A stretch of 64,000 nt of DNA. It comes from Echinometra lucunter (taxonomy: Eukaryota; Echinodermata; Echinoidea; Camarodonta; Echinometridae). Below, piece by piece: positions 12,094-24,649 of this stretch. The notes under the pieces were generated by a model. It did no database searches. It had not been told where the DNA came from and saw nothing but the letters and a program-made list of their open reading frames with translations. The DNA lies in assembly GCA_029962745.1 (NCBI GenBank), contig CM057165.1, forward strand, positions 25,217,882 through 25,281,881. The letters are read 5' to 3'. Made by a program: the position numbers and the translations under genes. Numbering within the stretch: position 1 is the stretch's first letter; every line of letters starts with the position of its first letter.

Positions 12094-12672
12094 TTAAAGG
12101 AGAATCCAACCTCGACATCAATGTGCTTCCAGTGAATGAAGAAGAACAAGAAGAATAAACAGTGAAAGTTTGAGGAAAATCAGACAATCTGTTCAAAAGT
12201 TATGAACTTTGAAAGTTTAAGTAAATCCTTGATATGAGGATCCTTGAATTGGCAACTTTGTGATGTCATCGTGGACAGCTCTCCATTCATTTTGTACACA
12301 GAATTTAACATTTTCTTTATTTTCAAGAAAAATACAAATTCTTTTGATTTATTGTTTGAGTATGACATGGCTATATCAATTCTGCAAGCATTTTGGTAAG
12401 AATTATGTTGATTCCTGACTTGAAATTTCATATAAATCAATTTTGGGGGAAAAATTATGTACAAAATGAATTGAGAGTTGTCCACGATGACATCACAGAT
12501 GCTGGCAAAGTTGCCACCTCAAGGATCCTCATAATAGGGATTTACTGAAACTTTCAAAATTCATAACTCTTGAACAGATTATCCAATTTTGCTCAAACTT
12601 TCACTGTTTACTCTTCTTGGTCATCTTTATTCACTAAGTGCACACTGATGCTTGAGTTGCATTCTCCTTTAA
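12094..12672. mobile_element. 579-bp foldback element with about 200-bp arms
   Basis: Left end TTAAAGGAGAATCCAACCTC and right end GAGTTGCATTCTCCTTTAA are inverted. Homology continues inward through a TGAACAGATT/AATCTGTTCA pair, GAGGATCCTTGA/TCAAGGATCCTC, and GTGATGTCATCGTGGACA paired with TGTCCACGATGACATCAC. The arms are diverged but nearly colinear, leaving a small unique centre. It is a non-autonomous inverted-repeat transposon between PSMD5 and the first FMO gene. Confidence 0.85.
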
Positions 12673-13067
12673 GGATGATAGAAGATGCAACAAAATTTTG
12701 AGAGTGAGTAGAATGTATAATTAGAGATTTATGGTCCTGGGAAACTTTCGTCAGAGGTGAAGAAGTTTGCTTTTGGTTTCAATTAGTTTTTAGGTTTAGG
12801 GTTAGGTTTTGGTAAAGTCTAATGTTGGGTTCTGGATTATGAATATATTGATATGCCTAGGATTTTAAATCGACTGTGAGTAATTTTCATCAGATTGTTC
12901 GGCATGATATAGATTGAACAAGGCATTTGTGTAGGGTCATGAAATACAACATGGTTGCAGTGGCAGGATAAGGTCTGAAATCTACATCAAGTGCATAAAC
13001 TTCTTTCTTTTTGTTAAGAGGAGCATTTTGGTATTATAACGATCTTTAGCATTCATATCTCTGCATC

Positions 13068-13105
13068 TCAGTCTCTCTCTCTTCTCTCTGTCTCTGTCTC
13101 TCTGT
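13068..13105. repeat. (TCTC)n low-complexity tract
   Basis: CT-rich microsatellite. A similar shorter tract lies at 13543-13565. The DNA between 12673 and 14055 otherwise shows nothing I recognise. Confidence 0.7.
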
Positions 13106-14055
13106 CTCTTTCATTTCAGCCCAAAAGTTTAATACCTTAAGCAATCCCACAGAAAATGTTCACTTTTCCAAAATCATGAAATTAGCTATATCTCAAGAAA
13201 CATTGTGCTACCATGAAAAATTTGGTATCAAAGAAAAGAGCTCATCAAGCTCTTTCATTTGAATAGCATGCCATCAAGACTGAAGCACATTTAGGCATGA
13301 TTTTTCTCTTAAAGAAACTGACGTTTTGGAAAATTTTGTGTCATTTTTTGGTCAAAACATTTCTATCATTATTTCTCACCGCAAGCATTGCAGATTTGAT
13401 TTTTTGTTTTTGTAAATTTTGATTGATGGAACAAAGATGATTGATGTGAGGTTATTATTAGATATTGAATATTTTGAAGCAATGTTATAGGGTTCTGGCA
13501 AAAGTGGACAAAAGTGTAAACAGTAAAGGTTAGTGTCCAATACCTCTCTCTCTCTCTGTCCTCTTCTTCCTCTTTCATTATCATTGCATCTCTTGTAACA
13601 TTCTCAATATTTCCTCTTTTGGGGATAAAAAAGAATTTAAAAGAAATACACAATGTGAAACATTAAATGAATTAGTACCATTTTAATGCCAGTATATCCT
13701 ACATCCAAACATTAGAATATTGCACACAAATAAAATATGTTAATATACTTCAAATCACTATTTTAAATATAATATATTTTCCTTGTTATTTAGAGATTTT
13801 TATGACTATACATATACTATTTTGCATTTTAGCTTCTGTTGTAAATGCTGCAAGTGCTCATATGGATAATCCACTCTGAAATATCTCTCAATCAAAGATA
13901 ACGGTGAATAACCATGCAAATTGATGTTGAATTTATAAATGTACCACATAGGAATTTATATAATCTTCTGTATTCGTCAAATAACTATGTTATCTTCCAT
14001 AGTAGTCAATTGTAAAGCTTTTGCTAGAAATGCAACTTCACTTGCCGCTTATTCA

Positions 14056-14468
14056 TTAACCCATTTGTGACAGGAATTATTTAAAGCCTAATTTGATCAG
14101 CTTTTATTCTTCAAATTGGCAACACAAACATTTTTATTTTATTGCTACATTTTTCTTATAAAACATGTATCTGAAATGAATATAAATTGACAGAAATTAC
14201 GATGAGAAGTTAAGAAGTTGCCAATTTGCAGGGGAAAACGGCGATTTTAAATTTTCTATCACATTGCTAATTTAAGGATTTTAATGCTTATTTTCCTTCA
14301 AAAAATTTTCAGCATCAAACAACGAATACTGACGCAACCAAAATGGGCACAGTTTGTGTAGAATTTTTTGCTCTTTCTGCTCATGTATTTGGTATGATTT
14401 TTAGGGCTTTGCATCAAAAGATATTAGGCCAAACCACAAAATGTGGACCTCTGTCACGAATGGGTTAA
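14056..14468. mobile_element. piggyBac-like MITE, copy A
   Basis: TTAA at both ends (14056-14059, 14465-14468). Just inside are inverted termini: CCCATTTGTGACAG on the left and CTGTCACGAATGGG on the right. TTAA duplication with CCC...GGG termini is the signature of piggyBac superfamily elements. The 405-bp body has no ORF. The interior markers CAAATTGGC and TTTCTGCTCATGTAT recur in the copies at 35775 and 44139. Confidence 0.8.
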
Positions 14469-15388
14469 AATATAAATGAAAATTCACTTTGGAAATTAAT
14501 ACAAATCAGAAATGTATCATTAGGTCTTTTACTATGAAGAAAGTCACACAGACATGTACTCCCCATGTTCGGAATACATGCTTATCAAATTTCAAAAGAG
14601 GCATTCAGGAATAGTCAGATGTAGTTATGCATATGGCTTATCAGGCGAAAGTATCTTGCAACCCTTTCATATTCTGAAGACTTGTCATATTTTTTTTGGT
14701 TTATTAATAATAAAAAAATAATAACAGCGGCAAGGCCGATTTGCAATGCATATTTACAGATATTACAGGACCATCAATAAACTTTGAACAATGCGTGACG
14801 GTTCATTTAACATTACAAACATTTGCATAAATAAGTCAACAATAATAAATTCTGAGCATTACTGGTGTGCCTTATGGAATGACTATTTCTACTCCAGGAA
14901 CATTTGTCTGATCTCTTCATTCAGTCCTTTTCTTGTATTGTGGTGGAACACCCCAACAGCAAAATCTGTTTTCTTGAGGCTCCACCAATTTCCAATTTCC
15001 ATAGGGGTCCATTATGCATGGACAGATCTGTCTTGAAATGTGAAGAGGACACATTTTCTGACAAGCAAGCAAACAAGCAAGTGAAAAAAAGGGGGGTCTC
15101 GGTGTGTTTGGCTTTTTCTACTGCTTTTTTTTACATTTGCTGACAAAAAAAGGTCCTCAGCTTTCTGTGGAGCCTCTTTGAAAAACTTTTATACTTCTCT
15201 GATATATGCAAAGTTAGAAAATCATGGGGGGGGGGGGGGATGTTCAATCAATTCGTGCGGGGGGGAGGGGGGCATGTCCCCCATCCCCCAGGATTTCATC
15301 ATTTACATATCTGTCTCTTTACACTTCATAATTCTAGTCAGTTCATTTTCTACATTCTCTTTTGCGTCACTGATATTCACACCAAATA
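14469..15388. other. Intergenic DNA downstream of the first FMO gene
   Basis: AT-rich DNA with poly-G runs at about 15227-15240 and 15258-15271. The last few hundred bases (15200-15388) are the probable 3' UTR of the minus-strand FMO gene. No separate gene was recognised. Confidence 0.4.
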
Positions 15389-18300
15389 TTATTTCAGCAC
15401 GGAGAGAATGAATATGGCAATAAGTGCCATGAATGCTGTTTTGAGAAACCCGTTCACAGTCAAGCGGAATATGCCTTTCGTGTTACTCGCCGTTTCGACG
15501 ATGCGCGTCTTGGTCGGGAAGATGACATTGTCCACTCCACGCATAATTTGTTCCCGGGCTTTGGGCCAGGTGTGAGGACCAAAGAGGCGGTAGCCTGCTG
15601 GGTAGGCTGGTCCGAAGAACAGCTGGAAGGCAAGGGCAGGATCGGTGAAGATCAGAGACTTGAAGTTGGGTCGGACTCCGATGAACTCGGCTATGATGTC
15701 TTGATAGGGAAGGGGAAGTGCCTGCAGCGTGGAAAAATAAGATTGGACAAGTTCTAGGACTGATGGATGTGGTTTTGTAATAGAACAATAGCGGGACCAC
15801 AGGGTCACAACTGTCCGTTGTACCCTTTGTTAAACTGAATTTGGCATACTGTAAAATAGACTAGTAGAAATGTTCCCCTTGTGTTCTGCTCCCCCCCCCC
15901 CTCATTTAGAAACCAAAACGCGCTAACAAAACCTTCTATTGCGCTTCTGATGAAAATTATACGTTTTTGGATTGTTTTCCTTGCCATTATATGGTATCCT
16001 GGTATGCTGTCTTCGTACAAATTTTGAAGCTTGCGATAGGTTGAGGGGAACTTTAAATCTACTACTGAATAAAATTGGCATAAATCCCGGGGGATGGGGG
16101 ATATATCCCCCCCCCCCACACACACACACTTTTTCGAGAGGGAGGGATGGCGTGTACAAATATCCCCCCTTCATTTTAAGAAAAAAAGGATAAGGTAATT
16201 AATCAGTTGGTGAAATTTTTCATTAAAAGGTCATAAACGATGGTCATATAGTGGAATTTTCAATTGAAATGCTCTTAAAAACCAAAAAAAGTGTTTATTT
16301 TTCGTTCGCTCGCAAAATAAATGAATTGTATGTGTGTGGGGGTCTGCTCGGCTGAGTAAGAGTATGTGTGTGTGTATATTTAAGTGTGAGTTCACGGAAG
16401 AAATTTCGGCAAAAAGTCGACCCCCCCCCCTACTCCTCAAAACGGATTTACGCCGGTACATGCATTAGTTGTATGTAGACCATTCTTTGCTGGATAACTA
16501 GACTCGAAAGGGGAACAGATCTAAGCATTGACATTTAACTGGAACAATAGCCTACTATTCAAGAAACAAAGGGAAATTTTTAACTATCAAGGATCTAAGC
16601 ATATTGAGAGTGTTCTCACCTGTATTTTGTGTTTGCCGAACCTCTTCAAGGTGCCCATCTTGCGCCCAGTGATTTCTTTCATCATAATCTCCCTCGGCGG
16701 AAGCCCAACGTTCTTCTTGAAGACTTGAACTGCCCATCGAGCCTGTAGTTCAAGGGCCGGAGCGTGTGGTCCAATAATCATGATGAAGCCAATGGCAGCT
16801 AGTGTGGGGTGCTTTTCTTTGGCCGGCCACACAAAATGGAACATCTCCATGTCTTCCAGACGATCTGAATATACAGATGGTGGCAGGAGTATTATTGGAT
16901 ACGCTTGAAAACACTGAAACAATGTTCATTGAGTGTCAACACTTTATGGACCGTTCAGGGATGTGCCCCGCTGGGAATACCCGATGCCAATTAAATTCAT
17001 ATGCAATAAAACAATTAATATCCACTGAAAAACGGACGATTTTATAACTCTTAGGTTTATATTAAGACCTAAAGAATGAAGGTCATCTCTGCTTTAAAAA
17101 CAAAATCAAATACCCCCACCCCTAGTCCCCCTAGTCCCCTTAACCAAACCAAACCAAACTAAAACTAAACAAACACAAAACAACTAAGAAATGTAATACA
17201 AATAACACAAAACAAAACAAGACAAAACAAAACTGGAGCTGAAGTAGTCTGAAGTTGAAATCTTCACTTGGAACTTTTTCTGTTAGGGAAAAGTTCCATT
17301 TTGTACTACAGTGTACCATTTCTAGAACATTTTCTCTATTTCTTCGACATTTATCACTACCCGGTTCGACTATTGCTGCTGGACTGTTTGAAGTGACGTT
17401 AAAGTGCAATCACAGGGGAAAACTTCCACAAACTGCTAACAAAATTATATTACTTTGACTCTGTGGAAGTTGGGTTGAAAAACTACTATAGATACATCAA
17501 GATAATGAATTACAACACTTACTTGGTAATATATCGGTACTGATATACGGGTTGCTTATTAGGAAACCAGTTGCAAAGACGACAGCGTCTAGATCTTCAA
17601 TCGTTGAACCATCCGTGAATACTACTCCTGTTTCGGTGAAGTGATCTATTCCAGGCTTCGTCTAAAGAATGAAAGAAACAAAGAAAGACAGAGGAGGAGA
17701 AGAAGAAGGAGGAGAAGGTGGAGGAAGAAGAAGAAAAGGAAGAATAGAAGGGGAAAAATCAAGACAACATAATATGGCGGCAGCGGTAGGATAGTCTTCA
17801 CCTATTGGCGTTATGCCATGGAAAATAAACCTTACGAGTGCGGTATGAAACAACTTACGTTGTCATCATTATTTGATTAGTTGACGCTGGTTGCTTTCTT
17901 CGATGTGTTTTTTTTTTCAAATCGATTATGTATTTGTCATTGCCTTTTGATGTGCAAATATGTTGTTGTTGTTATTATCATTATCATGATAAACTATTCT
18001 TACCTTGACCTTTCCATTGAGTATCATATTTCCCAACTCATCGTTGATCATGACCGTCGTAGTACCATACCGCTTGGAACTCCTGATGCCGATGAGTGAA
18101 GGATCTACCCTCTTGATACTGTCCTGCTCGAATCGCTTCAGCTTCCAGCTCACCGGTACGTGGGTCATATAACGACGATGGATAGTCATGTCACGTGGCA
18201 TCCCATCGGCTTGCATCCGATTCACCAACCACGTACCCGTACGTGTGCTGAGGTATACCTATCATAGCAGTATGGCAATGAGTAAAGGTGTCTCAAACTC

Positions 18301-21300
18301 TGTCCAGTAAAGGGTAACTCATTTAAGATTTTACACATTGTCAAAGGAAACAAGTCATGGCAATGCTTTTCCCAATCGTTCGGTGATGAGCAACGTGTAT
18401 TTTTGTGGAAGAAGACACTGATCCAAACGATGATATTTATAATGACACGTACGACCCTTAGAGGAAGCTTTAACTGCTTAATAGGTAGGCCTACATGTTT
18501 TATGTCTAGATCATAGTACTATGTGTTCAGAATCACTTCACAGTTTATTCCGACGACAGTTATCTCAGGACCAATGCTTCTTCCTCAGGGATTGTGAAAA
18601 CTATTACTTCATAATAGTTAACTATTACTAATAACTATTACTAATAACTATAACTGATAGTTAACTATTCATAATAGTTAACTATTACTTCATTATAGTT
18701 ACTTCTTAATACAGTTACCAGAGTGAATGTAACTACTAGAAGTGGCAGGGTGGTTAAACAACCAGTGCGTTTTACAATGTAATTGTGCTAAGCACAACGA
18801 TATATTAGTTTATAGTGAGTTTTGTTGTTGTTGTTGTTGTTGTATCAGCCTTTTGCAACGTACTTTCACAATGCAAACATTTGTATTTTGTATTCATCAT
18901 TGTAAATATGTTCATTTTTATACACATATTCATTAATGTAAATATGTTCATTTTTATACACATATTCATTATTGTAAATATGTTCATTTTTATACGCAAA
19001 TTCATTATTGTAAATATGTTCTTGTTGAGACTCATACTCCCGATCGGGGGTCGATAGAGTTTAATAAAATCTTATCTTATCTTGGGGGTGTAACATAAAG
19101 AGATACAATCAATCTTACAATCAATTGTATCTCTTTAGTACATGGTTTGCCATAGACTTACGATTGATATCAATCGTAAGATTGATTGTATATTTTATGT
19201 TACACCCCCCTTATCTTATAATTCTGTTCCTTACCTGTTTTGCAAAGCGGCTAGAGTTGACTGCCATATCTCCTGCTGAATGAGAACCACCTATACATGC
19301 AAGAAGGAACCAAAACTTCATGGTAATTCGTTGATTAATTATTGTTCAAAGCGCGTTCCAAAGTAAAATCATCACTGTAATGGCGAGAAACCCAGGAACA
19401 GATGAACGAGGGGCGGAAACTACTCTGATTAGGGGTGGGTCTTTTTTTCTGCCGCTAGGTTTCATGACTAAAAAGCATGGAGTGTTATTTGATACCATGT
19501 TTATATAACATTTCAACCTCCACATTTCATATAGACATTAATGCGTGTACTGTACACAGTGTGGAATTATCCTGCAACACACAACAATAAAATAGTACAG
19601 AGAAGAGAATGAGTAACATAAATATACAATAACGAAAGATACACAATGACATTGAAAAATGTGGAAATATCTAATTGAAAGCAGATTGAAGAGGTGAGTC
19701 TGGAGACTCACATACGGAAATATAGGAAGCAGGAGTAAAAGAGGAAGAAGACGCTGGTAGGATATAGCAGCGGCAAACAGTCGACCCGACGTTTGCCTCG
19801 ACGACTCGTTTTCCTGCGTTATTTCGGGGTAAGAACTGTATTTCCAATTTTCCTCGTGAAGTACAGTTCAGACTTAGGGTGGTGGTTAGATATCATAATG
19901 TTTCGAGCAGGGTAGACCCGCCGGAGCACGTGTCGTAGAATCAGTAAAAGAAAGGATATGGAAATTAGGAAGGAGGGAGAAAATGAATTGCAAATACTGT
20001 AAATTTCAAATAACAGGATGTAAAGAAACATACCGACAGCTAGCACAGTCTTGTCTTTGAATTTTTCTCCCTGACGAAACTCTTGGCTGTGGCAGATTTC
20101 TCCTTTAAAGACATCCATTCCTTTATAGGATGGAATGAACGGTTTATTGAAGATACTCGTACACACCATGACGGCATCAAATACCGACTCGCTCTCCGTT
20201 CCGTCCGGATTTCGGACCAACACCAACCACCGACCCGTCGTCTCGTGGTCTTTCGTCTTCTCGACACACAGAACCTTTGAAACAAAGCGGGTTAACGAAA
20301 ATTCAGTTTTCATTTGTGTTGAGCACCCGTTTCCTGATTCCTCTTTCAGATTAACTAATTCTCAAAGAAGAGTCCTTAATGAAAATATGAGTGAGACGTA
20401 TAAAACGCAACACTTCAATTATCCACTGTTTACAAATTTAATTGTAATTTTTCATGTATGTGACATTTTTGAAGAGTTCTCTCTTTTATTTTTATACTAC
20501 TTCTGTGGATCATCTTTTCATTTTTGAATACAAGAGGCAGGAGGTAAATGTTTCTTTGTTTGTGACATGCATGTTTGCAACCATGAAAGGATGGTCCACA
20601 CATAGCATGAGAATAATCTCAAACACTGTACACCACACTGTGCAACATACAAAATATGATGTAAATATTACAAAACTGAAAAGTATTGTGGGTTTTTTAA
20701 TGACTCATTAGGTAAATGTTGATACAATATTCATTCTTTGAATGTTCCTTCGTTGAATTTATTCATTTAATTCCTTCATTCGTTTTTCATCTCATCGGGA
20801 CGCAGTTTGTCAAGAATAATTTGCAAACGATAAAAGTAAGATAGTATATAAAATGTTAATCCCACAAACGTCCAGTTAGCGTAGTAATAATATATAGTTT
20901 CCACCGATGAAATGGAGAGAAACAGAACTGGCATCATACACAAGGATTAGTGTTTTAAAAAAATTACATAAATTTTCTAGTAGGTTTTACATTTCCTGCG
21001 GTTATACAAAAAAGTTTAGAAAGTTTTCATACTTAAACAGTTATATTTCTAATACGTCATTTTGTATTATTATGATCGGGGGAGGATTCTTACCTCTGTA
21101 TTGAGATGTATATGTCTGTTGAGATCGAATTCTTTAGCGTAGGCATGGTAATATTCGTTGAGATGTCTTCCCTCGACATAGGGCGCCCAATCACGAGGGA
21201 ATGGGAAGTCACTGAAACACATCATCTCTTTGCTAGAATTGGTCACGAGACCTTCATAGATGGCGGCATCGGTCTGACCGTTGGGCTTCTTGTCACGGTA

Positions 21301-22311
21301 TACCCATATCCCACCTAGTAGAGAGAGAGAGAGAGAGAGAGAGAGGAAACAAAGAGAAGGGGGATATAAGATCGAGAGAGGGCAACACAGAGGAGGTATG
21401 CATAGGGGGTAGGGTGAGTGTGTGTGTGTGCGTTTGTGTTGTGTATGTGTGCGTGAGAGAGAGCGAATACTGCCATAATGTTTCAAGAAAGAGGTTTAGA
21501 AGGGATTAACATCTACAGGGGATGGAGGTTCACAGCATCTTCATAACGCTGCATGTCTTGTGAAAACTTCTAGACCATTCCGTTTTGTGTTTTCACTTAT
21601 TCATTCATCAAGTTAATCTTTTATTTCTGTATCTCTTAATTCAATTCTATTCATTCATTCATTCATTTCACTTCTTTACTTAATCATATTCATTCGTCAT
21701 TATTTCTGGGGGTCCAGCAATGGGTATCTAAATGTCAGTGACCGTGATAATGTTTTTGTATGACATCTACTGCGCTCTTGCCGAACCCTAATCCGGAAGC
21801 CCGAATGAAGTGTAAATCAATACTCTCATCGGAAATGTCAACCTTTGGTCGACCTCGTCAAGTGAAAAAAGGAGTTGACATTTTTGCAATGCTTGAATTA
21901 GCTCATTGAAAGTATTAGGTGAATATTTACTGCTTTCCAGGAGAGCAGCAGTCACACTCAGCTGTATACAACAAAAGTCATTTTCCGATGACAATAATAT
22001 TCTGCGTCAATTTCGTATACTATATACGCGAATACTGAATTAATTAATGCTGGACCAAACACTAAACCAAACCCTGATTAAGCCAAACCTAAAACCTGAT
22101 CAAAAACTTTCCAATAACCCTGTGTCTCTGACGAAATAAATCCTGGAGCAATAATGGTCGCCAGGGCATTATGTCGGATTGCTGAAAACTCACCTATTTC
22201 ATCGTTCCGTTCATAGCACACGGGTTCGAGTCCCTCTTCGAGACAAGCCTTGACAGACACCAAACCACTCACTCCTGCACCAATCACTGCCACCCTCTTC
22301 ACCGGCTCCAT
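15389..22311 (-). CDS. Flavin-containing monooxygenase A
   Basis: Eight coding exons on the minus strand: 22194-22311, 21094-21314, 20034-20274, 19235-19290, 18004-18258, 17523-17661, 16620-16903 and 15389-15721. They splice in frame to 548 aa (vertebrate FMOs are about 530-560). The FAD-binding GAGVSG lies at residues 11-16. The FMO signature FKGEICHSQEF is at 169-179, the NADPH-binding loop GGSHSA at 194-199, FATGF at 326-330, and a hydrophobic C-terminal anchor (TAFMALIAIFILSVLK) ends the protein. From family knowledge, it uses FAD, NADPH and O2 to oxygenate soft nucleophiles (N or S) at the ER membrane. Sea urchin FMOs are also linked to pigment-cell (naphthoquinone) metabolism. The NADPH loop lacks the canonical second and third glycines. 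The start is the ATG 11 bases after the acceptor that joins the non-coding exon near 24.5 kb. Substrate is unknown. Confidence 0.92.
17102..17235. repeat. AACCAAA/ACAAA-rich low-complexity tract
   Basis: Simple A/C-rich repeat in an FMO A intron, read as CAAAACAAAA-type units. It carries no coding signal. Confidence 0.6.
18600..18722. repeat. TAACTATTA-rich imperfect palindromic repeat
   Basis: Repeated units of ATAATAGTTAACTATTACT. The core AGTTAACT is self-complementary, so the tract can fold on itself. It lies in FMO A intron 4. Confidence 0.65.
18902..19021 (+). repeat. 36-bp tandem repeat, about 3.3 units
   Basis: Three successive units of GTAAATATGTTCATTTTTAT followed by ACACATATTCATTATT, then a partial fourth. 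The units are nearly identical, indicating recent expansion. Located in FMO A intron 4. Confidence 0.85.
19040..19083 (+). mobile_element. Non-LTR tail, (CTTAT)n
   Basis: CGATCGGGGGTCGATAGAGT, then TTAATAAAATCTTATCTTAT. A polyadenylation-like signal followed by a CTTAT tandem tail is typical of LINE/SINE 3' ends. The MITE at 19084-19209 interrupts the (CTTAT)n tail. Confidence 0.45.
19084..19209. mobile_element. 126-bp hairpin MITE with 8-bp direct flanks
   Basis: GGGGGTGTAACATAAA on the left matches TTTATGTTACACCCCC on the right, and inner palindromic parts (GATTGATATCAATC) follow. CTTATCTT flanks both sides (19076-19083, 19210-19217). An 8-bp duplication would suggest hAT, but the site is itself a CTTAT repeat, so the duplication may only be apparent. 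Confidence 0.75.
21318..21350. repeat. (GA)n microsatellite
   Basis: Lies immediately inside the intron next to FMO A exon 2. On the coding (minus) strand it forms the CT-rich polypyrimidine tract that precedes the acceptor. A GT-rich tract follows at 21415-21450. Confidence 0.8.
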
Positions 22312-22322
22312 AATGAAAAAGC
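22312..22322 (-). promoter_or_regulatory. FMO A 5' leader splice acceptor
   Basis: The minus-strand sequence ...GTCCTTCGCAG is followed by GCTTTTTCATT and then the start codon. This acceptor pairs best with the donor at 24548 and places a short 11-base leader in the first coding exon. Confidence 0.6.
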
Positions 22323-22439
22323 CTGCGAAGGACAGAAAGACGACATAAAAATAATAATATGAACAATATGCGCCGGTATCGATCATGAGTAGATGCTCAT
22401 GGCGCAGTGAAAAGGAGATAGAAAACATAGACACAAAAT

Positions 22440-23875
22440 AAGAGCAAAGAGATAAAGGTTACATTTATGAAAAAGCTTGTCTAAATAACCAGATTTTTAG
22501 TGAGGTCTTGAAGTTACAGAGAGAGAGGATAGATTACGAATATCGATCACCCCAAGAATTATGAGTTTGCCCTGCAAAATAAAAAGGCCCTTAGCTTTTT
22601 CGAGCGTCTCTGTTTACTCGGAAATTCACTGATGAGCAGAAAAACACATACAAAAAAAACGAAACAAACCGCTTCCTGAGTGGACCCCTACAGATTACAA
22701 AATTATGAGGGGCGATCCGTCAGTAAAATATGCGGGGGACGATTTCTCATACTCCTAAGGTGTAAAGGTCTAAAGGATGATGTTTTGACAACGGGCGGCT
22801 ACAGGCGAATGAACGTATATGGTTTAAAATATTCAAAACAGAACACCACAAAAGATATTATTGTAACAGCGTGTTATTTTGCTTTTAATTACTTTCAAAT
22901 GATTATTCTCTGTTATACAAAAATCTCTTTCCTGAAATTTTGTCAAAATTAATGTTTCGGTCGAAGTAGTGTCCTAAGAAAAAAAAACGACTGCAAAATA
23001 CTTTTATAGATCTCAATTTCTCTCTTTAATTGAATTGACAATGACAGTGTACCCGTATGTCTGTCATAAAATAAGTATCAGTCCTTTTGTCATCCCCCGC
23101 CTCAACCTCTGAAATGGGAGAAATTAAGATGGAATGTTTTCACCCTAGATGAATTATATTTTGATTACTGCTCGAGATTTGTAACCTGCTAACCAAACAC
23201 CATATCCTCTCAGTAGGCTAAATTTCTTGATGTGGGATAAATATGCGGGTATTCGGATAGTCCACGTATGGGAGGACAGCACGTACACCAAATATGATAC
23301 ACGTGAGAATAAAAGGGAAAATAATAAAAAATCATATTTTGCGTTTCATTCTTGCTTTTAGAACAAGTCACATTTTATCATTAACTAATTAAATTATCAA
23401 ACGATATCTCGCAGTTTAGGTTTACATAATCAGCAATAACATAACAGGAAGAAATATAAAGTATTACCTCGTGTAATATAATTTCACAAAACGTGAACAA
23501 AGCTTATTTTGCAAACTCTTACGTTTCTTTGCCAAGGCAATTCGTTAAAACAAGCTGCGTGTATCACAAAAAGCAAACCTAATGCCATTCTACTGGACAG
23601 AAAGGTGTTTATTCATTATGTCTATCCACTAAAAGCTAATGTTTACATTAGGTCTAATTAATTGTACTGTATTCATAATTGGTAATTTGTTTTCTGTAGA
23701 AACACAAAATAATCTAGAAGGAAAAAAAAAAACAATTTTCTCAGCTTAATAAGTTTCTGACATGACTTGTTTCTGTTACCCCTTCACGTAGATTGCTTGA
23801 TTTGAGCTTTAAAAAATTGACACCAATTGATATAAACAAATTAAGGATTAAAATTCCCTGGTGTAGTAATATGTG
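22440..23875. other. FMO A 5' intron, no gene seen
   Basis: AT-rich sequence of the presumed leader intron. There are no exons or recognisable repeats apart from short homopolymers. Confidence 0.45.
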
Positions 23876-24093
23876 CAGTGGCGTAGCCACCGATGACAAG
23901 GGGGATCCTTACTGACTGCGGCTTATCTGGGCAACCCATTTTACTCATTTTTCTCCTTGAGCCTTCAAAACAGACGGTCGTATATTGGCTCTATCTTATG
24001 CATTCTTAATAGGCAATTTCACTCTAACTTTTAATGACATTTTTGGGGGGCGTACGCCTTCTTCACCCTCAGTATTTTCTGATGCGCCACTGG
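23876..24093. mobile_element. CAGTGGCGTAGC-terminus element
   Basis: Starts CAGTGGCGTAGCC and ends GATGCGCCACTGG, giving imperfect inverted ends. The interior contains GGGGGGCGTACGCC. The same terminus bounds the larger element at 50940-51369, and CAGTGGCGTA occurs alone at 45215. Confidence 0.5.
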
Positions 24094-24548
24094 TGTGATT
24101 TAGCATACCTAGGCATATTCTATTTGATAAATTAAGGCATAGTAACATGTATTATATGTGATCTATTCTCCACATGTTGGGAACAATAAAGCCCGACATG
24201 TTTTATAGGATCCAGAATAACATGGTACGGGTACATAATCAATGTATGATACAATGCGAACTTTTGAATGCCCTACTTCATGAATTATCCACTGGCAACA
24301 TCATGCATGTAATATACTTGGTTATATTATACATATGCCCAATATACATAATCTTGCAGGGCACATTTTGTCCGAAAAATCTTGAAATCATTTCAGACTT
24401 AACTTCAACAAGTTCAAAGTGAGAGTTATTTCTGATACTAATGATTTTGCCTCATTTTACAAGATATTCAAAAGATATAATCTATATTTAGTAACACGGA
24501 CATATAATTTAAAAATAGCAATCACACTCTAATGAAATTTGGACTTAC

Positions 24549-24645
24549 CTTTTTGAATTTGACTCGTGCCTGTTTGAGTAGTTTACTTTTATCCCAGCAA
24601 TGCCGATCAGCTATGAAATGCAGATTCCTTTATCTGGCTCAGTGA
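24549..24645 (-). other. Probable non-coding first exon of FMO A
   Basis: On the minus strand, ...GAGTCAAATTCAAAAAG is followed by the strong donor GTAAGT at 24543-24548. No start codon in frame is needed, because the next acceptor lies just before the FMO A ATG. The 5' end (transcription start) is not defined; 24645 is a guess. FMO B has the same arrangement, which supports the model. Confidence 0.5.
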
Positions 24646-24649
24646 GTCA

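Noticed and set aside
15548..15757. Plus-strand ORF opposite FMO A exon 8
   Set aside because: Antisense shadow of a coding exon, with no independent support.
18902..19021. CRISPR-like direct repeats
   Set aside because: The 36-bp units are contiguous with no spacers, and the genome is eukaryotic.
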